Assembly: GCA_031268145.1 (NCBI GenBank)
Contig: JAIRXS010000020.1
Coordinates: 1 to 64,000, forward strand
Source: Candidatus Endomicrobiellum siamense
GTDB taxonomy: Bacteria; Elusimicrobiota; Endomicrobiia; Endomicrobiales; Endomicrobiaceae
Reading direction: 5' to 3'
DNA: 64,000 nucleotides
A program made the translations under genes and the position numbers. The notes under the pieces were generated by a model. The model saw only the letters and a list, made by a program, of their open reading frames with translations, ran no database searches and had not been told where the DNA came from. Positions 8,373 through 17,315 of the stretch are shown here, one piece after another (position 1 is the stretch's first letter; every line of letters begins with the position of its first letter).

Positions 8373-10640
8373 ATGGAAAGTTTAAATACTAAAAATGAAA
8401 TTAAATCTTTTGTAGCCACGTGGCGTAATTTTGCCCCAGAAAAGCCTATTGAAAATGCTGTTATATATTTTTGGAATAGTCATAATAATCACCTTGATGA
8501 AAAAGAAATAATACAGGCCACAATTGATCTAGTACATAAAGATTTTAATTTAGAAACTTGTGAGAAATATGAAGTACAAACTGGGCACTTAAATCGTTGG
8601 AATTATATGACTAAAAATTTTGATGAAATATCTAAACAAGAGCTTGAACAAGCAATAAACAAAGGATACGAAGAACAAAACATTTGGATGCAAAGATGCC
8701 AGCGAGATCTACAAAACTTTATGTCTAAAGATTGGAAAGATTGTATTTCTGAAAAAGAAAACCCTTATTATGAGCAATGTAAACAATTAATAGTTGAAAA
8801 ATTAAAAAGCGATAAAAATTTTTTTGATGCTTTCTCAAAAACTGTTAGTTCTTATGCTGATAGACATGGAAAAAGTTTAAAAAATGGGGAGCAATACATT
8901 TTAGAAGAAATTTCTTGGATATTTAGCTTACCCTTGGTACATTTGAACAAAAATATATATTTAGTACATGTAGGCAACGATAATCCAATAATAAAAGAAA
9001 TGTTTCATAGCTTCTCAAATCTCAATAAGGCTGTAAAATGGCTATCTCCTCGCAGTAAAGAATTTACTTTTAAAAACGAAGCGGATTTTTTGATGTACTA
9101 TAATGTAAATCATCGTTACGCTGGTTACTCTTATGCTCTTAAAAATAAATATATTGTGGAAAAACCAACTTGGAAAAGATTTCATATTCAGCCCCCCCCC
9201 CATTTAGGTTTTGAGCCTATGGAAAAAACAATATTGCAACACATTATTGAAAAATTACCGTGTCATATTTATTGGTTAAATCGTGATAATGTGTATCTTG
9301 GTTGCAACCTAGAGCAAGCAAAAGATTTTGGCTTGAAATCCACACATGAAGTTATAGGAAAAAATAATTTTGATTTTCATGATTACGATACTGCTCTTCA
9401 ACTGAATAAAATTAATGAGCTTGTTATGTCAACAGGCAGGGCTTATGAAGGAGAAGAACCAGCCTGGATTGAAAAAGACACCGCTAATTGTTTATCTACA
9501 AAAGTTCCTCTTTTTGACATTCAGGGAAAAATTATTGGTTTACTCGGAGTCTCTCTAGACATAACAGATCGAAAAAGAGTAGAAGAGCTAGAGAAGCAAA
9601 AAGAGTTGTATGAACTAGCAAGAAAGGTAGCGCATGATATAGGTTCACCTTTACAAGCATTAGAGGTAGTACAGTTTATATCTTTAAAAAAATTAGACGA
9701 AAAAGAAAAACATATGTTTCAACTAGCAATAAAAAGTATACACGATATTTCAGATAGTTTGATAAAGAAGTATAGAAAAGAAGAAAAAATAAGCTATAAT
9801 AACAATTATATAGCGGTAGATTTAAGGATGAACGAGTCTATAGAAAGTAAGCGTTATGAGTACCAAGATAAAAGCCTAAGGATTAATTTTTATCCTGATG
9901 AAAGTAATAAATTTGTGTTTATAAAAGGAAATTCTTCAAATTTTTCTAGAATGATGTCAAACTTATTAAATAATGCGCTAGAAGCTATAGAAGATAAGGA
10001 AGGTATTATAGATGTGTCATATGAAGTCAAGGGAGAAGAAGTAGAAATAAGAGTAAAAGACAATGGCAATGGAATGCCCAAAGAGATGGTAGAAAAGTTA
10101 AACAATGGAGAAGCAGTGGGAAGCACAAGGGAGAAAGGGCATGGAATAGGAATGGAACAAATAATAACTACAATAAAAGAGATGAATGGAAAAATGGAAG
10201 TAATTTCTACTAAAGGAAGAGGTACAGAGTTTATGTTAAGATTTAATAAATCAGACGCACCAAAATGGTTTGCAAAAAAGATAGAGTTAAAGAAAGGGGA
10301 TACAGTAGTAATATTAGATGATGAGGTATTGATACATGAGGTATGGAAGGTCCGCTTAAAAGAGTATGAAAACAACATAAATGTTAAATATTTTACAGAA
10401 GGGTTAGAAGCTATAAATTTTTTAAATTCAATAGAAGATAAGAGTAAAGTATTTTTATTTACAGATTATGAATTGAAAGGACAAGATATAAATGGGATAG
10501 AAGTGATAGAAAAAAGCCAAATGCACGAAAGGCATGTTTTGGTGACAAGTAAAGATTTATCTGACATTAAAAACTTCAATGAAAAAATAAGATTATTTAA
10601 TAAACTACATCTATACGAAATACCTTTAAGTTTAGAATAG
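8373..10640 (+). CDS. hybrid sensor histidine kinase: divergent cyclodipeptide-synthase-like N-terminus, PAS, HisKA-like/HATPase, receiver
   Basis: Residues ~140-250 contain YILEEISWIFSLPLVHLNKNIYLVHVGNDNPI (CDPS YxxxE region); PAS/PAC LPCHIYWLNRDNVYLGCN...GLLGVSLDITDRKR; H-box VAHDIGSPLQAL; N/G boxes NNALEAI, DNGNGMP, GHGIGM; receiver VVILDDE...LFTDYEL. Confidence 0.8.
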   Translation: MESLNTKNEIKSFVATWRNFAPEKPIENAVIYFWNSHNNHLDEKEIIQATIDLVHKDFNLETCEKYEVQTGHLNRWNYMTKNFDEISKQELEQAINKGYEEQNIWMQRCQRDLQNFMSKDWKDCISEKENPYYEQCKQLIVEKLKSDKNFFDAFSKTVSSYADRHGKSLKNGEQYILEEISWIFSLPLVHLNKNIYLVHVGNDNPIIKEMFHSFSNLNKAVKWLSPRSKEFTFKNEADFLMYYNVNHRYAGYSYALKNKYIVEKPTWKRFHIQPPPHLGFEPMEKTILQHIIEKLPCHIYWLNRDNVYLGCNLEQAKDFGLKSTHEVIGKNNFDFHDYDTALQLNKINELVMSTGRAYEGEEPAWIEKDTANCLSTKVPLFDIQGKIIGLLGVSLDITDRKRVEELEKQKELYELARKVAHDIGSPLQALEVVQFISLKKLDEKEKHMFQLAIKSIHDISDSLIKKYRKEEKISYNNNYIAVDLRMNESIESKRYEYQDKSLRINFYPDESNKFVFIKGNSSNFSRMMSNLLNNALEAIEDKEGIIDVSYEVKGEEVEIRVKDNGNGMPKEMVEKLNNGEAVGSTREKGHGIGMEQIITTIKEMNGKMEVISTKGRGTEFMLRFNKSDAPKWFAKKIELKKGDTVVILDDEVLIHEVWKVRLKEYENNINVKYFTEGLEAINFLNSIEDKSKVFLFTDYELKGQDINGIEVIEKSQMHERHVLVTSKDLSDIKNFNEKIRLFNKLHLYEIPLSLE
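9192..9201 (+). repeat. C10 homopolymer inside CDS, candidate phase-variation tract
   Basis: CAG CCCCCCCCCC ATTTAGG: C9 gives immediate ATT TAG stop, C11 gives CCA TTT AGG TTT TGA stop. Confidence 0.6.
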
Positions 10641-10760
10641 TGTTACTTAAATGACACCCTATTTAAATATTTAAAACAGGTAAAACGGCGGTTTATAATT
10701 TTGAACTTTTTTGGCAATAGGTCTAAGCTATTGAATTAACGGTTGGGCACCAAATCGGTC

Positions 10761-10785
10761 AAGTCAGGAGACCCTGACCTTTTCT
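10761..10785 (+). terminator. possible rho-independent terminator
   Basis: AGTCAGG AGAC CCTGACCTTTT stem-loop plus short T run downstream of the kinase gene. Confidence 0.4.
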
Positions 10786-10859
10786 CCAAAGTAGTAGATA
10801 AAATAAAACAAATGGATGGATAGTATAAGGTAAAACTACTTTTATTTTGTTTTATAAAA

Positions 10860-11105
10860 CTATATGGTTACAAGTTTTACTTTTACGCCGTCTATTTTTT
10901 GTAGTTGTAGAACTAGATTGTCAATGTCTGACTTTTCTGAGATAAGTTCTAAAATGATAAGTCCTTTTTGAGAACAGACTTGAGAGGAACTGTCATGTAT
11001 GCCAAGCCTTGTTTTTATTGCACATCCTGAATTTGTTAAAATTTCTTGAATTTTTATAGCGTAAGCTTCTCTTTGCTCTACTGATAAAATTAAAATGTTT
11101 GCCAT
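10860..11105 (-). CDS. TM1266-family iron-only hydrogenase system regulator (ACT-like)
   Basis: EQREAYAIKIQEILTNSGCAIKTRLGIHD...GLIILELISEKSDIDNLVLQLQKIDGVKVKLV resembles TM1266 family; start set to MANILIL. Confidence 0.7.
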   Translation of the reverse strand: MANILILSVEQREAYAIKIQEILTNSGCAIKTRLGIHDSSSQVCSQKGLIILELISEKSDIDNLVLQLQKIDGVKVKLVTI

Positions 11106-11131
11106 TTTAAACCTCCATTTTTGTTCTACAT

Positions 11132-11803
11132 TCAAATTTTTATATCAAGCAATTGAGTTACTGTAACTATCTCATATCCTTTATTTTTAATATCATCTAT
11201 AAAGTCTCCTAAAAAAGATATTACTTTTTCATTTTTAGATAAATCGTGCATTAAAAATATTGCTCCATTTGAGATAGCATTTTTATATTTTAAATACATT
11301 TCGTTTGCAGGCATACTTTGCCAATCTGTACCAAAACTCCAGTTAATTACATAGTACCCCCATTTACTTGCCACTTGGATAGAATCTTGCTTGGCATATC
11401 CGTGAGCGAATCTCACAAGAAAAGTTTTTATGCCTAAAATGTTTTTTATTACAGATTCTGCTTTTAAAATTTCTCGTTCCATTTTTAAATTTTTATCTTC
11501 ATTTTTATAGGAATAAAAATTTATATGTCCATAAGTGTGGTTAGCAATCTCATGTCCTGCATCTAAAACCATTTTTGCTAAAGCAGGATTATCTACTACA
11601 CTCACACCTAACATAAAAAACGTAGCTTTAACTTCTTTTTCTTTTAAAATTTCTAATATCTTTTTTGTGGCTTTGCCAGGGCCATCATCAAAAGTTAATG
11701 CAACCTTTTTTTCTAACTTATTACCGTTAGCATAAAAAGTTCTGCCTTGTATAATAGATAAGTTAAATAAACAAAAAAACAATGCCAATAATATTTTTTT
11801 CAT
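11132..11803 (-). CDS. polysaccharide deacetylase family protein, signal peptide
   Basis: VALTFDDGPGKATKKIL, EIANHTYGHINF, NGAIFLMHD (NodB homology); start at MKKILLALFFC. Confidence 0.9.
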   Translation of the reverse strand: MKKILLALFFCLFNLSIIQGRTFYANGNKLEKKVALTFDDGPGKATKKILEILKEKEVKATFFMLGVSVVDNPALAKMVLDAGHEIANHTYGHINFYSYKNEDKNLKMEREILKAESVIKNILGIKTFLVRFAHGYAKQDSIQVASKWGYYVINWSFGTDWQSMPANEMYLKYKNAISNGAIFLMHDLSKNEKVISFLGDFIDDIKNKGYEIVTVTQLLDIKI

Positions 11804-12393
11804 TTTGACCACACCATAAGAGTAGACAATAAAGTTAATGCGCCTGCATTGATTATTTGCATCCAAAAATTATCATTTAATTTCCAAGGTACAGCTTCTA
11901 CAAATGTGGCTACAACAGCACCTAAAAGTGCAAATTTAAAATTAAACATAAATAAGCCTATTATAAGGCACACTATAAAACAAGCAGTACTACCTTCTAA
12001 ACTTTTCCCAAATAATATTTTATGTTTACCAAAAGCTCTACCTATTAACGCTGCTGCTGTATCTGCAAAAACCATATATAAAAAACTTGTTAAAACTATA
12101 TATTTATTGGAAAACATCAATATAGTAAGAAGCCCTCCTAAAAGTGTCCAAACCAATCCGCTCATCTTATCTGCTTCCTGCTGTCTATAAAAACCTTTAA
12201 AATTATCTTTAAAAAAATTATTAAACTTTTGTATTTTAAACCTTAAAAATTCCAAACATATTACTATAAGTATAGCTACACTCAAACCCAAAATAACAAT
12301 ACTTTTAGGCAAATACCAGTACCCTAATATATATATAAGACACATCAAATGTACAAATTTTCTTTTTATTTCGTCTTTTGGAATGAGACCCAT
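11800..12393 (-). CDS. dolichol kinase/CTP-dependent diacylglycerol kinase-like membrane protein
   Basis: RKFVHL..., MVFADTAAALIGRAFGKHKI, GKSLEGSTACF; multi-TM. Confidence 0.75.
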   Translation of the reverse strand: MGLIPKDEIKRKFVHLMCLIYILGYWYLPKSIVILGLSVAILIVICLEFLRFKIQKFNNFFKDNFKGFYRQQEADKMSGLVWTLLGGLLTILMFSNKYIVLTSFLYMVFADTAAALIGRAFGKHKILFGKSLEGSTACFIVCLIIGLFMFNFKFALLGAVVATFVEAVPWKLNDNFWMQIINAGALTLLSTLMVWSK

Positions 12394-13055
12394 ATATTTA
12401 ACGCTCCATAATAAATAAATTTATATATAGAAATTATATTTTCAAAATATTCTATAAAAATATCCTTTATACTTATTTCATTTAAAAATACTATCGCTAA
12501 AATAATAGTAAAAACTATAAAATTAACAAAAAGAATTATAACATAAGAAAAAAAAGCTCCATAAACTTTTAAATCTGATTGTTCTATTGTAAGTACATAT
12601 ACTGTAAGTGCTATATGAAAAGCTATAGATATACCTATAAAAAAAAGAAAATAGTTATAAAACGGTTTAATATCAAAAAAACAGCCACATAAAAAATAAA
12701 CAAATATTATGATAATTGTATATATAGGAAAAATGTAAGGAGCTAAAGTTATACATAAGTTATCTTTATTTAAGACTACATTCCCGCTGTCTTTGCCAAC
12801 ATTAAACTTTTTTATCTTAGCTCCGCTTAAAATACCAGCAATCGCATGGGAAAGTTCGTGTCCAAAAACATATAAACGCATTGGTTTGTAAAATACAATT
12901 TGAAATATAATATAAATTAAAATTCCTATCCAAAACACAACAAATTTATTCCCTGAATTTGCTGCAAATGTAAGAAAATTTTTAAAAAAAGTATAACCTA
13001 TTGCTCCTATCATGGGAGCTAATAAAATCGCAAAAATATTTCTTATAAATTTCAT
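12366..13055 (-). CDS. M50-like membrane metalloprotease
   Basis: HExxH in a TM context: YVFGHELSHAIAGILSGAKIKKFNVG. Confidence 0.65.
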   Translation of the reverse strand: MKFIRNIFAILLAPMIGAIGYTFFKNFLTFAANSGNKFVVFWIGILIYIIFQIVFYKPMRLYVFGHELSHAIAGILSGAKIKKFNVGKDSGNVVLNKDNLCITLAPYIFPIYTIIIIFVYFLCGCFFDIKPFYNYFLFFIGISIAFHIALTVYVLTIEQSDLKVYGAFFSYVIILFVNFIVFTIILAIVFLNEISIKDIFIEYFENIISIYKFIYYGALNIWVSFQKTK

Positions 13056-13070
13056 TTTTTTACATTAAAA

Positions 13071-13106
13071 TGAGGTGACGAAACAAAATAGATATTCGCC
13101 ACCTCA
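13071..13106 (-). terminator. terminator hairpin downstream of hppA
   Basis: TGAGGTGACGAA / TTCGCCACCTCA arms separated by 12 nt. Confidence 0.6.
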
Positions 13107-13136
13107 AATATAATTTTAACTTTATTCCTTATTATA

Positions 13137-15554
13137 TTACTTTATGTGATCGTCTTTTGTTTTCATATCAGTAAAAGATTTCACTACAAAAACAATAGAA
13201 ATTATAAAAAACAATCCCGCAAGAATAACACTTAAAGAACCTTCTTTATTTAGAACCATTGCAAGTTCTAAAGCTAAAAGTCCAAAAAGCGTTGTAAACT
13301 TAATAATAGGGTTCATGGCTACAGATGAAGTATCTTTGAATGGATCACCGACTGTGTCGCCCACAACAGTGGCTTTATGAAGATCTGTCCCTTTTTCACG
13401 CAAATCAACTTCAACATACTTTTTCGCATTGTCCCAAGCTCCGCCTGCATTAGCCATAAATATTGCTTGGAAAAGCCCAAACAAAGCTATAGAAATGAGA
13501 TAACCTATAAAAAAGTAAGGTTCAATAAAAGCAAATGCTAAAGTTGTAAAGAAAACAACCATAAATAAATTTATCATACCTTTTTGAGCATACTTTGTAC
13601 AAATCTCTACAACTTTTTTAGAATCTTCTGTAGAAGCTTTCTCAGAGCTGCCATCAAGTTTAATATTGTTTTTAATAAATTCCACAGCTTTATACGCTCC
13701 ACTTGTTACAGCATGATTTGACGCACCTGTAAACCAGTAAATTATTGCCCCACCTGCAATTAAACCTAGTAAAAATGGCGCATGTATTAAAGATAAATAT
13801 TCTAAACCTGTAGTAAGTTTATCTGTAAGCATAACAATTGTAGAAAAGATCATCGTTGTAGCACCAACCACAGCTGTACCTATAAGAACAGGCTTGGCTG
13901 TAGCTTTAAATGTGTTTCCTGCACCGTCATTTTCTTCAAGCAATAACTTAGATTTTTCAAAAGTTGGTTTAAAACCAAAACCTTTCTCTATTTCTTGACT
14001 TATATTAGGTATATTTTCTACTAATGAAAGCTCATATACCGATTGAGCGTTATCTGTAACTGGTCCATAAGAATCAACAGCAATCGTAACAGGCCCCATA
14101 CCCAAAAAACCAAAAGCAACAAGCCCAAAAGCAAATACTGCAGGGGCAATCATTATATCGCCAATTCCTAAAGAACTTATCAAATAGGCTATAACCATAA
14201 GAATAATAATCGCTATTCCCATCCAATAAGCACTAAAATTCCCTGCTGTAAGACCTGCCAAAATATTAAGAGAAGAGCCACCATGTTTTGAAGAATTTAC
14301 TACATTTTGTACAAAAGAACTTTTAACAGACGTAAAAATTTTTACAACCTCTGGTATTATTGCGCCCGCTATTGTTCCACAACTAATTATAAGAGAAAGT
14401 TTCCACCAAAGTGAACCGTCGCCCAAATCACCAATAACAAGATTAGAAACAACAAATGTTAAAGTTATAGAAACTAATGAAGTTATCCATACCAAAGAAG
14501 TTAGAGGAGATTCAAAATTCATTTTATCCGCAACTAAATATTTAATTTTTGAAAAGGAAGCGTTAATACCATAGGAAAGGGCACTGGAAATAAGCATTAT
14601 TAAACGCATAACAAAAACCCATACTAAAAGCTTTACTTGTAAAACAGGGTCATTTACTGCAAGCACTATAAAAGTTACAAGAGCTACTCCTGTAACACCG
14701 TAAGTTTCAAACCCATCTGCAGTAGGACCTACAGAGTCTCCGGCATTATCTCCTGTACAATCTGCAATAACTCCTGGGTTTCTTGCGTCATCTTCTTTGA
14801 TATTGAAAACAATTTTCATTAAATCTGAGCCGATGTCTGCAATTTTTGTAAAAATTCCACCTGCAATTCTTAAAACTGACGCCCCTAAAGATTCTCCAAC
14901 TGCAAAACCTATAAAGCAAGGACCTGCAAAATCTGAAGGGATAAAAAGCAAAATGATAAGCATTATTAAAAGTTCAATACTGATCAAAAGCATACCAATA
15001 CTCATACCTGCACGAAGAGGTATTGCATAAAGAGGAAAAGGTTTGCCGTTTAAACTTGCAAAAGCGGTTCTAGAATTTGCAAAAGTATTAATCCTCATAC
15101 CAAACCAAGCTACAGTATAACTTCCAAGAATGCCAACAATGCTGCACAAAACAATTGTTACGACTTTAACTGCTGAGAAATGTTCCAAAATGCCAAAATA
15201 TACAACTATAATAACTGCAAGCAAAACTTCTAAAATAACAATAAACTTACCTTGTGTTATAAGATAAGTTTTACAAGTTTCGTATATAAGTTCTGAAATG
15301 GCCTGCATAGATTTGTGAACTGGAAGATTTTTTATATTCAAGAAATGATAAATTCCGAAAAACACTCCAAAAATACAAATAATAAAGCCAAACATCAAAA
15401 GAGATTTCCCATCTATCAAATTCCCAAAAAAACTTACAGAAGATAAATCTGGAATGATTAAGTTTGCTTCACTGGCTAAAGCTTTACTTACGATTGTAAA
15501 CAACACGCTAAGCACTGTCACAATTTTTCTCCACGCAAAAACTTTACTTAACAT
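13137..15554 (-). CDS. hppA: membrane-bound (ion-translocating) pyrophosphatase
   Basis: DDARNPGVIADCTGDNAGDSVGPTADGFETYGVTGVAL, AVDSYGPVTDNAQ, TVVGDTVGDPFKDTSSVAMNPIIK. Confidence 0.97.
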   Translation of the reverse strand: MLSKVFAWRKIVTVLSVLFTIVSKALASEANLIIPDLSSVSFFGNLIDGKSLLMFGFIICIFGVFFGIYHFLNIKNLPVHKSMQAISELIYETCKTYLITQGKFIVILEVLLAVIIVVYFGILEHFSAVKVVTIVLCSIVGILGSYTVAWFGMRINTFANSRTAFASLNGKPFPLYAIPLRAGMSIGMLLISIELLIMLIILLFIPSDFAGPCFIGFAVGESLGASVLRIAGGIFTKIADIGSDLMKIVFNIKEDDARNPGVIADCTGDNAGDSVGPTADGFETYGVTGVALVTFIVLAVNDPVLQVKLLVWVFVMRLIMLISSALSYGINASFSKIKYLVADKMNFESPLTSLVWITSLVSITLTFVVSNLVIGDLGDGSLWWKLSLIISCGTIAGAIIPEVVKIFTSVKSSFVQNVVNSSKHGGSSLNILAGLTAGNFSAYWMGIAIIILMVIAYLISSLGIGDIMIAPAVFAFGLVAFGFLGMGPVTIAVDSYGPVTDNAQSVYELSLVENIPNISQEIEKGFGFKPTFEKSKLLLEENDGAGNTFKATAKPVLIGTAVVGATTMIFSTIVMLTDKLTTGLEYLSLIHAPFLLGLIAGGAIIYWFTGASNHAVTSGAYKAVEFIKNNIKLDGSSEKASTEDSKKVVEICTKYAQKGMINLFMVVFFTTLAFAFIEPYFFIGYLISIALFGLFQAIFMANAGGAWDNAKKYVEVDLREKGTDLHKATVVGDTVGDPFKDTSSVAMNPIIKFTTLFGLLALELAMVLNKEGSLSVILAGLFFIISIVFVVKSFTDMKTKDDHIK

Positions 15555-15609
15555 AATAAATAACTCCTAATTTGTTTTTTTATTGCTATGTTTTTATAAT
15601 AAATACAAT

Positions 15610-16002
15610 TTATTTTTTTAAAACCTTTTCTTTAACTTTAATATTTTTCCATATTGCTTCTACATCTTTTACTGTTTTGGCTTTACAATTACCAAAAACA
15701 TGAGGATGCCTTCTTATAAGTTTTTTATTTAACTTTTTTATTACACTGACAATATCAAAATCTTTGTTTTCTTTTGCTATCTTGGCATGAAATACAACTT
15801 GTAGTAAAATATCACCAAGCTCTTCTTCTAAGTTTTGCATATCTTTATTTTCTATAGCTTTTTTCACTTCTCTAGTTTCAGAAAATAAATGTTTTATTAA
15901 AGATTCGTGTGTTTGTTCTTTATCCCACACACACCCGTTCTTTGAGCGCAATTTAGTAAAAATATTAACTAATTCATCAAATTCTTTCAAATATTGTTTC
16001 AT
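15610..16002 (-). CDS. mazG: single-domain MazG-type NTP pyrophosphohydrolase
   Basis: GCVWDKEQTHESL, EELGDILLQVVFHAKIA, RRHPHVFG. Confidence 0.9.
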   Translation of the reverse strand: MKQYLKEFDELVNIFTKLRSKNGCVWDKEQTHESLIKHLFSETREVKKAIENKDMQNLEEELGDILLQVVFHAKIAKENKDFDIVSVIKKLNKKLIRRHPHVFGNCKAKTVKDVEAIWKNIKVKEKVLKK

Positions 16003-16091
16003 AATCTATTAAAATAACAAAATAAATAAAGAGACCTGTAAAGTATACAATTTCTTAAGCATTTCTTGCAAGATTTGCACCTTATAGTGTC

Positions 16092-16216
16092 AGGCAAAAC
16101 GCATGAAAATATTTACCGACGAAAGTTAACCCACCACCCTACTTTCTCCACTAAGAAGAGAGGAAATGGCCACGACGACAATAAGATTTTATCATAGCTT
16201 TCATGCGTTTGTCGTG
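16092..16216. repeat. MITE-like repeat, copy B (full length)
   Basis: AGGCAAAACGCATGAAAATATTTACCGACGAAAGTTAACCC...GACAATAAGATTTTATCATAGCTTTCATGCGTTTGTCGTG. Confidence 0.7.
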
Positions 16217-16451
16217 CTTATAGTGTTCATTCCAAAATCAAAATGATAAAGAACAACTCGACCTTATACGAAATCCTCAAATTCCAATACGACGTTATAA
16301 TTATAGCTATGCAAAACAAATACTACACAAAAAATACAATGTTAAAATTGTTCTTTGATTTTCAAATGACAAATATATTACAATTATTTGACATTTGTTA
16401 TTAAAAAAGTAGCTATATTATTGTTATTCAGTTTTAATAAGGATAAAAAAA

Positions 16452-16805
16452 ATGAATAAAAGAAACAAGAAAATTAATGATTACTTAAATAAAGTAGTAG
16501 AAAGATTAAAAGCAGCAGACCCTTACAAGATTATCTTGTTTGGGTCCCATGCTAAAGGTACTGCTAAACCTGACAGTGATATTGACTTGATGGTGATACT
16601 GGATAATGAAATTTTGACTCGTGGAGAAGAAAACTCTACCCGCGATTGCAAAATAATAAAACTAATTTATGATATATATTACAAAAAAGGGATGGATATC
16701 CAAATTTATTCAAGAGCAGAATACAATTATCTTAAAAATAGAGATAGCTTTTTTATATACGAAATAGAAAAAACAGGTGAGACAATATATGAAAAATATC
16801 ATTAA
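16452..16805 (+). CDS. MNT-domain nucleotidyltransferase (antitoxin of MNT-HEPN pair)
   Basis: GSHAKGTAKPDSDIDLMVIL; overlaps the following HEPN gene. Confidence 0.88.
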   Translation: MNKRNKKINDYLNKVVERLKAADPYKIILFGSHAKGTAKPDSDIDLMVILDNEILTRGEENSTRDCKIIKLIYDIYYKKGMDIQIYSRAEYNYLKNRDSFFIYEIEKTGETIYEKYH

Positions 16806-17166
16806 AGATTGGTTAACTGTTGCCAAAGATGATATGGCTACTGTCAGAGAATTACTAAAAGCTGATGTGATAATAACAGGGTCTGCTACTTTTTATTGTC
16901 AGCAAGCAATTGAAAAATATTTCAAAGCTTTTTTAATCGAGCACTCCTGGGAGCTCGAAAAAACTCATGACTTAATTCATCTTTTTAAAGAAATTAAAAA
17001 AATTAAAGATTTTGCTTTTTCCGAAGAAATGATAATAAAAATTTATAGCAAATTTAGAAAAATTCGCTATCCAGATAATTACAACCCTCCTACCGAAGAA
17101 GAAGTTAGAGAATATTTTCAATTTGCATTAGAAGTTGAAAAGAAAATTAAAGAAGAATTAATGTAA
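16789..17166 (+). CDS. HEPN-domain protein (toxin of MNT-HEPN pair)
   Basis: WLTVAKDDMATVRELL...FYCQQAIEKYFKAFLIEHSWELEKTHDLIHL...RKIRYPDNYNPPT; start likely MKNIIKDW. Confidence 0.88.
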   Translation: MKNIIKDWLTVAKDDMATVRELLKADVIITGSATFYCQQAIEKYFKAFLIEHSWELEKTHDLIHLFKEIKKIKDFAFSEEMIIKIYSKFRKIRYPDNYNPPTEEEVREYFQFALEVEKKIKEELM

Positions 17167-17230
17167 TCTTAATTTATTAGTTTATCTTTATTTATCAAAT
17201 ACAAATTGCCATTTTATTTTGCAATGTCTA

Positions 17231-17297
17231 AAACCTGACTTTTTCACTTTAGGCAAAAAAAGAAAAAAGTGGTCACCAAAATGAAAAAGTCAGGTTT
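17231..17297. repeat. long inverted repeat between convergent genes
   Basis: AAACCTGACTTTTTCA ... TGAAAAAGTCAGGTTT, 16-nt perfect arms, 35-nt loop containing GTGGTCACC. Confidence 0.75.
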
Positions 17298-17315
17298 ATA
17301 GGATATAGAAAAAAT

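Noticed and set aside
8107-8385. 92-aa ORF just before the sensor kinase
   Set aside because: No recognisable domain, AT-driven K/I/Y composition, overlaps the kinase start; not convincing as a gene.
9890-10378. 162-aa minus-strand ORF inside the kinase gene
   Set aside because: Antisense to the HATPase region; low-complexity S/F/I-rich composition.
10681-10800. GC-richer intergenic segment as a structured ncRNA (6S/SRP-like)
   Set aside because: Only one short hairpin is visible and I recognise no family motif; a terminator explains it better.
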